Of a stretch of 64,000 nucleotides of DNA, positions 18,590 to 27,568 are shown in pieces; within the stretch, counting starts at the first letter, position 1, and every line of letters starts with the position of its first letter. The position numbers and the translations under genes were made by a program. Source of the stretch: Stutzerimonas stutzeri RCH2 (GTDB lineage: Bacteria; Pseudomonadota; Gammaproteobacteria; Pseudomonadales; Pseudomonadaceae); NCBI RefSeq assembly GCF_000327065.1, contig NC_019936.1, positions 1,984,001-2,048,000 of the forward strand. The letters are read 5' to 3'. Below the pieces are notes generated by a model. The model saw only the letters and a list, made by a program, of their open reading frames with translations, did no database searches and was not told the origin of the DNA.

Positions 18590-19548
18590 GCACAGCGCTG
18601 GTTGGAGATATCGGTGGTACCAATGCACGTTTTGCCCTCTGGCGTGATCAGCGCATCGAGCAGATTCGAGTGCTCCCCACCGCGGACTACGCGAGCCCGG
18701 AGCTGGCGATTCGCGCCTATCTGCGTGAAGTCGACCAGCCGCTGGACGCGCTCGAAGCGGTCTGCCTGGCCTGTGCCGGGCCGGTGGGCGGCGATCTGTT
18801 TCGCTTCACCAACAACCATTGGCAGCTGAGCCGCGAAGCCTTCTGCCGCGAGCTGGGCGTGAAAGAGCTGTTGCTGATCAACGACTTCACCGCCATGGCC
18901 CTTGGTATGACGCGGTTGCACGACGGTGAGCGCATCACGGTTTGCCAGGGCGAGCCTGAACCAGGACGCCCGAGGCTGGTCATAGGGCCCGGCACCGGGC
19001 TTGGCGTTGCGGGATTGTTGCCGTTGTCGGGCGGCGGATGGCGCGCGTTGCCCGGAGAGGGCGGGCATATCTGCCTGCCGATCGGCAGCGAGCGAGAAGC
19101 GGCGATCTGGGCGCATCTGCATCGTTCCCAGGGCCATGTGAATGCCGAGGCAGTACTCAGTGGCCCGGGCCTGTTGACGCTCTACCGCGCCTGCTGTGCG
19201 CTGGACGGGCAGCAGGTGGAGTTCGATTCGCCCGCCGCTATCACCAAGGCCGCGCTGGCCGGCGATGCCTATGCAACGGCGGTGCTGGAGCAGTTCTGCC
19301 GCTGGCTGGGGCGTATCGTCGGCGATAACGTGCTGACCCTCGGCGCCCGTGGCGGCGTTTACATCGTCGGTGGCGTGGTGCCGCGTTTCGCCGAGATGTT
19401 CCTGCGCAGCGGTTTCAGCGAGGCGCTGCGCGAGAAGGGGCAGATGAGCCGCTATTTCGATCGCCTGCCAGTATGGCTGGTGACCGCGCCGTATCCGGGC
19501 CTGGAAGGCGCGGGCGTGGCATTGCAACCGTTGTTGGAGGGAGCCTAG
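18586..19548 (+). CDS. glk: Glucokinase
   Basis: A 320-residue ROK-unrelated bacterial glucokinase that phosphorylates glucose taken up by the ABC transporter encoded downstream. The ATP-binding [14 protein letters not shown] is at the N-terminus. [13 protein letters not shown] and [13 protein letters not shown] follow, then the sugar-binding [15 protein letters not shown]. The protein length matches E. coli Glk. The start overlaps the edd stop by four bases, so the two enzymes are translated together. Confidence 0.96.
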   Translation: MSTALVGDIGGTNARFALWRDQRIEQIRVLPTADYASPELAIRAYLREVDQPLDALEAVCLACAGPVGGDLFRFTNNHWQLSREAFCRELGVKELLLINDFTAMALGMTRLHDGERITVCQGEPEPGRPRLVIGPGTGLGVAGLLPLSGGGWRALPGEGGHICLPIGSEREAAIWAHLHRSQGHVNAEAVLSGPGLLTLYRACCALDGQQVEFDSPAAITKAALAGDAYATAVLEQFCRWLGRIVGDNVLTLGARGGVYIVGGVVPRFAEMFLRSGFSEALREKGQMSRYFDRLPVWLVTAPYPGLEGAGVALQPLLEGA

Positions 19549-19604
19549 GCTGCGACATGGCGGGTCGGCGGGTGACCCAATAACAACAAGAAAAGGGACG
19601 TGAC

Positions 19605-20339
19605 GTGAGCCAAGCAGGTAAGAACATCCTTCTGGTCGATGACGATCAGGAAATCCGCGAACTGTTGCAGACCTATCTCAGCCGCTCGGGCTTTCAGGTG
19701 CGCGGCGTGCCGGACGGCGGTGAGTTTCGCGCTGCCCTGTGTGCCGAGCCGGCCGATCTGGTGATTCTCGACGTGATGCTGCCCGACGAAGACGGTTTCA
19801 GCCTCTGTCGCTGGATTCGTCAGCATGAACGGTTGGCTTCAATGCCGATCATCATGCTCACCGCGAGCTCCGACGAGGCCGATCGGGTGATCGGCCTGGA
19901 GCTGGGTGCCGACGATTACCTGGGCAAACCCTTCAGCCCGCGCGAGTTGCTGGCGCGGATCAAGGCATTGCTGCGGCGGGTCAGCTTCGCCCAGGAACGC
20001 GGCAGCGATGTGCTGGCCTTCGATGAGTGGCGGCTGGACATGATCAGCCACCGCCTGTTTCACGCTGACGGCGAAGAAGTCTTTCTCTCTGGCGCCGATT
20101 TCGCCCTGCTCAAGCTGTTTCTCGACCATCCGCAGCAGATCCTCGACCGCGACACCATCGCCAACGCCACGCGCGGCCGCGAGGTGATGCCGCTGGAGCG
20201 CATCGTCGACATGGCGGTCAGCCGTCTGCGCCAGCGCCTGCGCGACACCGGCAAGTCGCCGCGGCTGATCCGCACCGTGCGTGGCAGCGGCTATCTGTTG
20301 GCTACTCAGGTAACGCCGCATCATGAATCTGCGCACTGA
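19605..20339 (+). CDS. gltR: Response regulator GltR of glucose transport, GTG start
   Basis: A 244-residue OmpR-type regulator. Receiver domain with VDDDQEIREL, phospho-acceptor D56 in LVILDVMLPDEDGF and KPFSPRELLARIK. The C-terminal winged helix ends IRTVRGSGYLLATQV. In P. aeruginosa and P. putida GltR represses or activates glucose porin, transporter and toxin genes. The GTG at 19605 is preceded by AAAAGGGA. The end overlaps gtrS by 17 bases. Tandem GTTACC-like repeats before gltB are candidate binding sites. Confidence 0.92.
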   Translation: MSQAGKNILLVDDDQEIRELLQTYLSRSGFQVRGVPDGGEFRAALCAEPADLVILDVMLPDEDGFSLCRWIRQHERLASMPIIMLTASSDEADRVIGLELGADDYLGKPFSPRELLARIKALLRRVSFAQERGSDVLAFDEWRLDMISHRLFHADGEEVFLSGADFALLKLFLDHPQQILDRDTIANATRGREVMPLERIVDMAVSRLRQRLRDTGKSPRLIRTVRGSGYLLATQVTPHHESAH

Positions 20340-21774
20340 GCGGCGGCGCCTGCGGCTGGTGCCGCGCTCGCTGCTCGGACGGATGCTGCTCCTGACCCTG
20401 CTGGCGGTGTTGCTGGCTCAGGGCCTGTCGAGCCTGATCTGGCTGTCACAGCTGCGCGCCAGCCAGATGGAGGGCCTGCTGACCAGCGCCCGCAGCCTGG
20501 CGCAGTCGATGGCGGCCAGTGTCAGCTACTTCCGTTCGTTGCCACTGGGCTATCGTCCGCTGGTACTCGATCAGTTGCGCAGCATGGGCGGCACGCGCTT
20601 CTTCGTCTCGCTCAACGACAATCCGCTGGACATGAAAATCCTTCCCGAGACGCCGCGCAAGCGGGCCGTCCTACATGAGGTGGAACAGGTGTTGCGCCAA
20701 CGGCTCGGTGGCGAGGTGGACCTGACCATCGAGTTCGTCAGCCCGGACGACCTGCGCATCTTCAACAGCGGCATCAAGCTCGACGAGCTGCCGCGCTCCT
20801 GGGCGCACTACGCGCTGGGGCTGGAGCCGCTGTCGCCACCGGTACTGGTGACGCAGATCCAGATCGCCCCGCAGGAATGGCTCTACCTCGCATCGCTAAT
20901 GCCGGCACCCTACGTCAGCCTGGAAGACGAGGGCCTGCCGATTCAGCAGCTCTGGTTCATCGTGCTCACCAGCGCCTTCCTGCTGTTGTTCATCGGCTTA
21001 CTGGTGCGCTGGCAGAGCCGACCGCTGAAGCGCCTGGCCAAGGCGGCGCGGGAAATGTCGGTGGGCGGCGAGGTGCGGCCGCTGACCGAGGCTGGGGCCA
21101 GTGAGATCGTCGAGGTGAGTCGCGCCTTCAACAACATGCGCGAGCGCATCAGCCGCTACCTCACCGAACGCGGCCAGTTGTTCAGTGCGATTTCCCACGA
21201 CCTGCGCACGCCCATCACGCGGCTGCGTCTGCGGGTCGAGCTGCTGGAGGATGAAGCCCAGCAGATCAAGTTCACCCGTGACCTCGACGAGCTGGAATTG
21301 CTGGTCAAGGGCGCTTTGCAGTGCGTGAAGGACACCGATATCCACGAGAACGTCGAGGCGGTGGATCTCAATCTGCTCCTCGAGCACATCGTCGAGCCGT
21401 ATCAGGCCTGTGACCGCACCCGCGTGACCCTCGACGGGCACGCTTCAGCGCCTTATCCCGGCAAGCCACTGGCGCTTAAGCGCTGCATCGGCAACTTGCT
21501 GGATAACGCCTTGAAGTACGGTGAGCGCGCCCACCTGCATGTCGAGGATGGCAAGGAGGCGCTGGTGCTGCACGTCGATGATGAGGGCCCCGGTGTGCCG
21601 GAGCAGCGTCTGGAACAGGTCTTCGAGCCTCACGTGCGGCTTTCCGGTCAACAGCAGGGCTATGGGCTGGGCCTCGGCATTGCGCGCAACATCGCTCACG
21701 CCCACGGCGGTGAGCTGAGCATGCGCAACCTGCAGCAGGGCGGGCTGAGGGTGACGCTTACCCTGCCGCGCTGA
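20323..21774 (+). CDS. gtrS: Sensor histidine kinase GtrS
   Basis: A 483-residue inner-membrane kinase pairing with GltR. Helix about 19-42, periplasmic sensor about 43-208, helix about 209-228, HAMP about 229-282, phospho-acceptor H292 in SAISHDLRTPITRL, N-box (CIGNLLDNALKYGE), DEGPGVPEQRL and GYGLGLGIARN. In P. aeruginosa the sensor region binds 2-ketogluconate and 6-phosphogluconate, metabolites of the pathway encoded alongside; the same ligand here is inference. It overlaps gltR by 17 bases and ends 158 bases before gltB. Confidence 0.92.
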   Translation: MNLRTERRRLRLVPRSLLGRMLLLTLLAVLLAQGLSSLIWLSQLRASQMEGLLTSARSLAQSMAASVSYFRSLPLGYRPLVLDQLRSMGGTRFFVSLNDNPLDMKILPETPRKRAVLHEVEQVLRQRLGGEVDLTIEFVSPDDLRIFNSGIKLDELPRSWAHYALGLEPLSPPVLVTQIQIAPQEWLYLASLMPAPYVSLEDEGLPIQQLWFIVLTSAFLLLFIGLLVRWQSRPLKRLAKAAREMSVGGEVRPLTEAGASEIVEVSRAFNNMRERISRYLTERGQLFSAISHDLRTPITRLRLRVELLEDEAQQIKFTRDLDELELLVKGALQCVKDTDIHENVEAVDLNLLLEHIVEPYQACDRTRVTLDGHASAPYPGKPLALKRCIGNLLDNALKYGERAHLHVEDGKEALVLHVDDEGPGVPEQRLEQVFEPHVRLSGQQQGYGLGLGIARNIAHAHGGELSMRNLQQGGLRVTLTLPR

Positions 21775-21792
21775 CCCGAGCGTCCGCCCCAC

Positions 21793-21850
21793 GTTACCTG
21801 CCGCGTACCTTTGTAACGGCCTTGTGACCATCGGCCATCCCTTCGTTACC
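21793..21850. promoter_or_regulatory. Helically phased GTNACC repeats upstream of gltB
   Basis: GTTACC at 21793, GTGACC at 21824 and GTTACC at 21845 are spaced 31 and 21 bases, close to three and two helical turns. A related GTACC (21805) and a GTAAC (21813) lie between them. OmpR-family regulators bind direct repeats in helical phase, so this is a candidate GltR operator. A GCATAGACT -10-like element follows at about 21869. Confidence 0.4.
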
Positions 21851-21932
21851 CAGTGTCCATTTTTCTGCGCATAGACTCGATCCATCGCAAGCGACCATGA
21901 CTTGCAGGATAAAAACAAGAAGGTGCCCCTCC

Positions 21933-23180
21933 ATGAATGCGTTCCATCGTCTCGCTCTATCCGTTTCCCTTGCCCTGCCTGTACTCGCCCACGCTGGTGA
22001 AGTCGAAGTTCTGCACTGGTGGACCTCCGGCGGTGAAAAGCGCGCGGCCGATACCCTGCAGAAGCTGGTCGAGCAGAAAGGCCACAGCTGGAAGGACTTC
22101 GCCGTCGCCGGCGGTGGTGGCGAGGCTGCCATGACCGTACTGAAAACCCGCGCCGTTTCCGGCAACCCGCCGTCCGCCGCACAGATCAAGGGTCCGGACA
22201 TCCAGGAGTGGGGCGAACTCGGCCTGCTCGCCAACCTCGATGACACCGCCAAGGCCGAGCGCTGGGACGCACTGCTGCCCGAGCAGGTGCGCAAGATCAT
22301 GCAGTACGACGGCTCCTACGTGGCTGTGCCGGTCAACGTGCATCGGGTCAACTGGCTATGGATCAACCCGGAGGTGTTCGAGAAGGCCGGCGCCAAGCCG
22401 CCGAAGACCCTCGATGAATTCTTCGCCGCGGCGGACAAGCTCAAGGCCGCCGGCTTCATTCCGGTCGCCCATGGCGGCCAGCCTTGGCAGGATGGCACCG
22501 TGTTCGAGGGCTTCGTACTGAGCATTCTCGGCCCGGACGACTATCACAAGGCCTTCGTCGAGCTGGATAACGACACCCTGACCGGCGACAAGATGGTCCA
22601 GGCCTTCACCGCCCTGAAAAAGCTGCGCGACTACATCGATGCCGATGCGGCCGGGCGCGAGTGGAACCGTGCTACCGGCATGGTCATCGACGGCAAGGCT
22701 GGCATGCAGATCATGGGCGACTGGGCCAAGAGCGAGTTCACCGCCGCCAACAAGGTCGCCGGCAAGAATTACCAGTGCCTGCCATTCCCCGGCACCCAGG
22801 GCAGCTTCGCCTTCAATATCGACTCCCTGGCGATGTTCAAGCTCAGCAGCGACGACAACCGCAAGGCTCAGGAAGACCTGGCGCGCACCGTGCTGGAGCC
22901 GGAGTTCCAGACCTTCTTCAACCAGAACAAGGGCTCGATTCCGGTTCGCCAGGACCAGGACATGAGCGAGTTCGATGCCTGTGCCCAGCAGTCGATGACC
23001 GACTTCAAGGAAGCCGCCAAGGGCAGCGGTCTGCAGCCCAGTCTGACTCATGGCATGGCTGCTTCTAGCTACGTGCAGGGCGCGGTGTTCGACGTCGTCA
23101 CCAACTTCTTCAACGACCCCAAGGCCGACCCGCAAAAGGCGGCCAAGCAGCTGGCGGCGGCGATCAAGGCCGTGCAGTAA
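21933..23180 (+). CDS. gltB: Glucose ABC transporter, periplasmic binding protein
   Basis: A 415-residue secreted solute-binding protein (family 1). A signal peptide (about 1-21, ending LPVLAHA) precedes [20 protein letters not shown] and the sugar-contact regions [20 protein letters not shown] and [20 protein letters not shown]. It delivers glucose to GltF/GltG. The start at 21933 begins the signal peptide and has AAGGTG upstream; a longer in-frame start would disrupt it. First gene of gltBFGK, downstream of its presumed regulators. A hairpin after the stop may keep its mRNA more abundant than that of the permeases. Confidence 0.95.
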   Translation: MNAFHRLALSVSLALPVLAHAGEVEVLHWWTSGGEKRAADTLQKLVEQKGHSWKDFAVAGGGGEAAMTVLKTRAVSGNPPSAAQIKGPDIQEWGELGLLANLDDTAKAERWDALLPEQVRKIMQYDGSYVAVPVNVHRVNWLWINPEVFEKAGAKPPKTLDEFFAAADKLKAAGFIPVAHGGQPWQDGTVFEGFVLSILGPDDYHKAFVELDNDTLTGDKMVQAFTALKKLRDYIDADAAGREWNRATGMVIDGKAGMQIMGDWAKSEFTAANKVAGKNYQCLPFPGTQGSFAFNIDSLAMFKLSSDDNRKAQEDLARTVLEPEFQTFFNQNKGSIPVRQDQDMSEFDACAQQSMTDFKEAAKGSGLQPSLTHGMAASSYVQGAVFDVVTNFFNDPKADPQKAAKQLAAAIKAVQ

Positions 23181-23226
23181 CGCCAAGGGCGGACCGCGTT
23201 CGCCCGGTTCCCGAAACGTGCGTCCC

Positions 23227-23248
23227 GGTACAGGCTTTGGCCTGTGCC
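23227..23248 (+). other. Hairpin between gltB and gltF
   Basis: Nine-base arms (23227-23235 and 23240-23248, one G-U pair) close a TTTG loop in the 109-base gap after the binding-protein gene. No U-run follows. Hairpins in this place of ABC operons commonly stabilise the upstream binding-protein mRNA; that role is inferred. Confidence 0.5.
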
Positions 23249-23289
23249 GCGGGCGACGACATCCCGGATTTCCATGAGGGATCAAATCC

Positions 23290-24207
23290 ATGAGCTCCAT
23301 CGCGCTTCAAGCCAGGCCCGCCAAGGCCTCGCCGCTCGACGCCCTGCAGCGCTGGCTGCCCAAGCTGGTTCTGGCGCCGAGCATGCTGATCGTGCTGGTC
23401 GGCTTCTACGCCTACATCGGCTGGACCTTCCTGCTCTCGTTCACCAATTCGCGCTTCATGCCCAGCTACAAGTGGGTCGGTCTGCAGCAGTACGAGCGCC
23501 TCTGGGACAACGACCGCTGGTGGGTCGCCAGCCAGAACCTGCTGGTCTTCGGCGGCCTGTTCATCGCCGTCAGCCTGATCATCGGCGTCGTGCTTGCCGT
23601 ACTGCTGGACCAGCGCATCCGTCGCGAAGGGCTGATCCGCACCATCTACCTGTACCCCATGGCGCTGTCGATGATCGTCACCGGCACCGCCTGGCAGTGG
23701 CTGCTCAATCCCGGCCTGGGCTTGGACAAGCTGCTGCGCGACTGGGGCTGGGAAGGCTTTCGCTTCGACTGGCTGGTCGATCCGGATCGGGTCATCTATT
23801 GCCTGGTGATCGCCGCGGTGTGGCAGGCCTCGGGCTTCGTCATGGCGCTGTTCCTCGCCGGTCTGCGCAGCGTCGATCAATCGATCATCCGCGCCGCCCA
23901 GGTGGATGGTGCGAGCCTGCCGACCATCTACCTGCGCATCGTGCTGCCGAGCCTGCGCCCGGTGTTCTTCAGTGCCTTGATGATTCTGGCCCATATCGCG
24001 ATCAAGAGCTTCGACCTGGTCGCGGCGATGACTGCCGGTGGTCCGGGGTATTCCAGCGATCTGCCGGCGATGTTCATGTACGCCCATACCTTCACCCGTG
24101 GCCAGATGGGCCTGGGTGCGGCGAGCGCCATGCTGATGCTCGGCGCGGTGATGGCGATCATCGTGCCTTATCTGTACTCCGAGCTGAGGAACAAGCGCCA
24201 TGTCTGA
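23290..24207 (+). CDS. gltF: Glucose ABC transporter permease 1
   Basis: A 305-residue MalF-like inner-membrane permease with six hydrophobic helices. The cytoplasmic coupling (EAA) loop is visible in IIRAAQVDGASLPTIYLRIV followed by LPSLRP. Partner of GltG; together they form the channel energised by GltK. The gene ends eight bases inside the next one, which indicates translational coupling. The short N-terminal cytoplasmic segment (about 25 residues, no large periplasmic P2 loop) separates it from true MalF. Confidence 0.95.
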   Translation: MSSIALQARPAKASPLDALQRWLPKLVLAPSMLIVLVGFYAYIGWTFLLSFTNSRFMPSYKWVGLQQYERLWDNDRWWVASQNLLVFGGLFIAVSLIIGVVLAVLLDQRIRREGLIRTIYLYPMALSMIVTGTAWQWLLNPGLGLDKLLRDWGWEGFRFDWLVDPDRVIYCLVIAAVWQASGFVMALFLAGLRSVDQSIIRAAQVDGASLPTIYLRIVLPSLRPVFFSALMILAHIAIKSFDLVAAMTAGGPGYSSDLPAMFMYAHTFTRGQMGLGAASAMLMLGAVMAIIVPYLYSELRNKRHV

Positions 24208-25042
24208 CTTCGCGCAACCGCGCCTGACCCTCGGGCGCCTGACCATCTACGCCACCTTGTTGTTGGCCTGTGCCGTCTACCTGGTGCCGCTGATCGTGAT
24301 GCTGCTGACCAGCTTCAAGACCCCGGAAGACATCCGCACCGGCAACCTGCTGAGCTGGCCTGAAGCGTTCAGCGCCATGGGCTGGCTGACGGCCTGGGAC
24401 AGTATCGGCGGCTATTTCTGGAACTCGGTGAAGATCGTCATTCCGGCGGTGCTGATTTCCACCGCGTTGGGTGCGCTCAATGGCTATGTACTGTCGATGT
24501 GGCGCTTCCGTGGCTCGCAGCTGTTCTTCGGTCTGCTGCTGTTCGGCTGCTTCCTGCCGTTCCAGGTGATCCTGCTGCCGGCGTCCTTCACCCTCGGCAA
24601 GCTGGGCCTGGCCAATACCACCACCGGTCTGGTGTTGGTCCATGTCGTCTACGGCCTGGCCTTCACCACACTGTTCTTCCGCAACTTCTACGTCAGCGTG
24701 CCGGATGCGCTGGTGCGCGCGGCGCGGTTGGATGGTGCCGGCTTCTTTACCATCTTCGGCCGCATCCTGCTGCCGATGTCGGTGCCGATCATCATGGTCT
24801 GCCTGATCTGGCAGTTCACCCAGATCTGGAACGACTTCCTCTTCGGCGTGGTGTTCGCCAGTGGCGACACCCAGCCGGTCACCGTGGCGCTGAACAACCT
24901 GGTGAACACCAGCACCGGTGCCAAGCAATACAACGTCGATATGGCCGCCGCGATGATCGCTGGCCTGCCCACACTGGTGGTCTACGTGGTCGCCGGCAAA
25001 TATTTCCTGCGCGGGCTGACTGCCGGCGCCGTCAAGGGTTGA
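24200..25042 (+). CDS. gltG: Glucose ABC transporter permease 2
   Basis: A 280-residue MalG-like permease with six predicted helices. The EAA loop reads LVRAARLDGAGFFTIFGRIL followed by LPMSVP, which contacts the ATPase. It forms the heterodimeric channel with GltF, whose coding end it overlaps by eight bases. GltK starts 11 bases after its stop. Confidence 0.95.
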   Translation: MSDFAQPRLTLGRLTIYATLLLACAVYLVPLIVMLLTSFKTPEDIRTGNLLSWPEAFSAMGWLTAWDSIGGYFWNSVKIVIPAVLISTALGALNGYVLSMWRFRGSQLFFGLLLFGCFLPFQVILLPASFTLGKLGLANTTTGLVLVHVVYGLAFTTLFFRNFYVSVPDALVRAARLDGAGFFTIFGRILLPMSVPIIMVCLIWQFTQIWNDFLFGVVFASGDTQPVTVALNNLVNTSTGAKQYNVDMAAAMIAGLPTLVVYVVAGKYFLRGLTAGAVKG

Positions 25043-25053
25043 GGAGAACAACG

Positions 25054-26226
25054 ATGGCTTCCCTGGAACTGCGCAACGTTCAAAAGAGTTATGGCAACAG
25101 CCAGATCGCGACGCTTAAGGACATCGCGCTGAAGATCGACGCCGGTGAGTTCCTGATCCTCGTCGGGCCTTCGGGCTGCGGAAAATCCACCCTGATGAAC
25201 TGCATCGCCGGGCTGGAGAACATCACCGGCGGCGAGATTCTCGTCGACGGCGAGGACATCAGCCAGGCCAGCCCGAAGGATCGCGACATCGCCATGGTGT
25301 TCCAGTCCTACGCGCTGTATCCGACCATGAGCGTACGCGACAACATTGCCTTCGGCCTGAAGATGCGCAAGGTGCCGGCGGCGAAGATCGAGGAGGAGGT
25401 GGCGCGGGTCGCCAAGCTGCTGCAGATCGAACCGTTGCTCGAGCGCAAGCCGTCGCAGCTCTCCGGTGGCCAGCAGCAGCGCGTGGCCATGGGCCGGGCG
25501 CTGGCGCGGCGGCCGAAGATCTACCTGTTCGACGAGCCGCTGTCGAACCTCGATGCCAAGCTGCGGGTGGAGATGCGCACCGAGATCAAGCTGATGCACC
25601 AGCGGCTGAAGACCACCACTGTGTACGTCACCCATGACCAGATCGAGGCGATGACCCTCGGCGACAAGGTCGCGGTGATGAAAGATGGCGTGATCCAGCA
25701 GTTCGGCACGCCCCACGAGATCTACAACAACCCGGCCAACCTGTTCGTCGCCAGCTTCATCGGCTCGCCGCCGATGAACTTCGTACCGCTGCGCATCCGT
25801 CAGCGTGACGGGCGCTGGGTGGGTGTGCTCAACAGCGAGCAGGGCAGCTGTGAATTGCCGTTACCGATTACCAGCGACGACGGGTTGCGTGATCGCGAAC
25901 TCATTCTCGGCATCCGACCGGAACAAATCGGCCTGGCTCCAGCAGGATCAGCGGATTTTTCTCTGGCGGTCGACATCGAAGTGGTGGAACCCACCGGGCC
26001 AGACACCTTGGTGGTGTTCACGCTGAATCAGGTCAAGGCCTGCTGCCGCTTGGCGCCGGATCAGGCGCCGCGGGTGGGGGAAACGCTCAATCTGCAATTC
26101 GATCCGCGCCGGGCGCTGCTGTTCGATGCCCAGACCGGCGAGCGGCTGGGCGTGGTGCAGCCTGAGCCCGTGCGTGAGAGCAAGGTCACCCGACTGGTTT
26201 CCAACGGAGCGGGTACCGCGCAGTGA
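25054..26226 (+). CDS. gltK: Glucose ABC transporter ATPase (MalK/UgpC-type)
   Basis: A 390-residue ATPase energising GltFG. Walker A GPSGCGKST about residues 37-45, Q-loop VFQSYALYP, signature LSGGQQQRVAMGRAL, Walker B IYLFDEPLSNLDAK and switch His in YVTHDQIEAM. A C-terminal OB-fold (TOBE) domain (about 240-370) contains ILGIRPEQIGL. It has GAGGAG eight bases upstream of the ATG at 25054. The tail (KVTRLVSNGAGTAQ) is slightly longer than in MalK. No inducer-exclusion residues can be judged. Confidence 0.95.
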   Translation: MASLELRNVQKSYGNSQIATLKDIALKIDAGEFLILVGPSGCGKSTLMNCIAGLENITGGEILVDGEDISQASPKDRDIAMVFQSYALYPTMSVRDNIAFGLKMRKVPAAKIEEEVARVAKLLQIEPLLERKPSQLSGGQQQRVAMGRALARRPKIYLFDEPLSNLDAKLRVEMRTEIKLMHQRLKTTTVYVTHDQIEAMTLGDKVAVMKDGVIQQFGTPHEIYNNPANLFVASFIGSPPMNFVPLRIRQRDGRWVGVLNSEQGSCELPLPITSDDGLRDRELILGIRPEQIGLAPAGSADFSLAVDIEVVEPTGPDTLVVFTLNQVKACCRLAPDQAPRVGETLNLQFDPRRALLFDAQTGERLGVVQPEPVRESKVTRLVSNGAGTAQ

Positions 26227-26230
26227 AACG

Positions 26231-26253
26231 CCGCCTGCCTTGCCAGCAGGCGG
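26231..26253 (+). other. Hairpin between gltK and the porin gene
   Basis: Perfect eight-base arms (26231-26238 and 26246-26253) around a seven-base loop, right after the gltK stop. No U-run follows, so it looks like an RNA-stability or attenuation element more than a terminator; the porin gene starts 82 bases later. Confidence 0.45.
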
Positions 26254-26334
26254 TGCGAAAAGTGGACGGTTAAGGAATGAACAGAGTCGTCTTGGCTCGA
26301 TCCAGCGATCAATAACAACAAAAGCGGAGTGGAT

Positions 26335-27558
26335 ATGAAAAAAAACCTGACAGCCCTGGGCGTAGCGACTGCCGTTGCCGCGATGGCCCTGCCATTGAGC
26401 GGCCATGCCCTGGAATTCACCGGCTACATGCGTAGCGGCGTCGGTGAATCGGTCAACAGCGACTCGCAATCGTGCTTCCAGCTGCCCGGCGCACCGACCA
26501 AGTATCGCCTCGGTAACGAATGTGAGCAGTACGGCGAGCTGGACCTTCGTCACGACCTCTACACCTTTGCCGATGGTTCGGTGCTGAGCGTGGAGGGCAT
26601 GGCGGCGCTGTACAACCAGTACAACCATACCCCGAAGTTCACCGGTGATCATGGCTGGGCGCGGATGGTGCAGGCCTATGCCGAGTGGAGCAAGGTGCCG
26701 GCGCTGAACAACGGTTCTTTCTGGGCTGGTCGCCGCTTCTACAAGCGTAATGACATTCATATCTCCGATTTCTACTACTGGAACCAGAGCGCCACCGGCG
26801 CCGGTGTCGAGGACATGGAGATTGGCGGGCTGAAGTACAGCTACGCCTTCTCGCGCAAGGACAGCGTGTTTCAGAAGGACTACGTCAATCGCCACGACTT
26901 CAACGTCGGCGGCTTCGACAGCAACCCGGGCGGGGAGCTGGAATTTGGCCTCAGCTACATCGACAAGCCCAGTCGAGACGACGCCAATAGTGGTTGGGCG
27001 GTGACGGTGCAGCACGTGCAGTCCGACTTTCTCGGTGGCAAGAACACCCTGGCGTTGCAGTATGGCGAAGGGCCCGGCACCGGCCTCGGCTATACCGGCG
27101 ACGTGACCCTGGACGACAGCGCCAAGAGCTGGCGCGTGGTGGAGTATTTCGACTGGCAGTTGACGCCGCGCTTCGGCGGCCAGTTCCAGGTGGTCTACCA
27201 GAAGGACAAGCGTGCTGACGGCGGCGATCAGGACTGGTGGTCGGTGGGTGCGCGCCCGGTCTATGCATTCAGCGAGCAGTTCAAACTCGTCGCCGAAGTG
27301 GGGCATGATCAGATCGATGCCACCGACGGTACGCGCAAGCTGAGCAAGTTCACCGTCGCGCCGACCTGGTCACCCGCGGGTCCAGGCTTCTGGGCGCGGC
27401 CCGAGTTCCGTCTGTATTACACCTACGCCAGCTGGAACGATGCCGCGCAGCGTGCCGCCAACCTGATGGCCGAGGGCTCTGCGTTGTCCGACACTGGCGC
27501 GTTCGGCAATGCGCAGCACGGTTCGAACTTCGGTGTACAGGTAGAACACTGGTGGTAA
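26335..27558 (+). CDS. Maltoporin (LamB)-family carbohydrate porin
   Basis: A 407-residue outer-membrane channel, probably for glucose and related sugars. Signal peptide about 1-26 (ending PLSGHA). The mature N-terminus LEFTGYMRSGVGESVNSDS, the paired-cysteine region CFQLPGAPTKYRLGNEC and EQYGELDLRHDLYTFADGS follow the LamB pattern, as do FWAGRRFYKRNDIHISDFYY and a C-terminal aromatic residue (VEHWW). OprB, which occupies this spot in other pseudomonads, has a quite different N-terminus. The ATG at 26335 has GGAG five bases upstream. Likely co-transcribed with gltBFGK; substrate range is inference. Confidence 0.85.
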   Translation: MKKNLTALGVATAVAAMALPLSGHALEFTGYMRSGVGESVNSDSQSCFQLPGAPTKYRLGNECEQYGELDLRHDLYTFADGSVLSVEGMAALYNQYNHTPKFTGDHGWARMVQAYAEWSKVPALNNGSFWAGRRFYKRNDIHISDFYYWNQSATGAGVEDMEIGGLKYSYAFSRKDSVFQKDYVNRHDFNVGGFDSNPGGELEFGLSYIDKPSRDDANSGWAVTVQHVQSDFLGGKNTLALQYGEGPGTGLGYTGDVTLDDSAKSWRVVEYFDWQLTPRFGGQFQVVYQKDKRADGGDQDWWSVGARPVYAFSEQFKLVAEVGHDQIDATDGTRKLSKFTVAPTWSPAGPGFWARPEFRLYYTYASWNDAAQRAANLMAEGSALSDTGAFGNAQHGSNFGVQVEHWW

Positions 27559-27568
27559 CAGTCGCGCC

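Noticed and set aside
26335..27558. Naming the porin oprB from its position
   Set aside because: The mature N-terminus and cysteine pair follow LamB, not OprB, so position alone would mislead.
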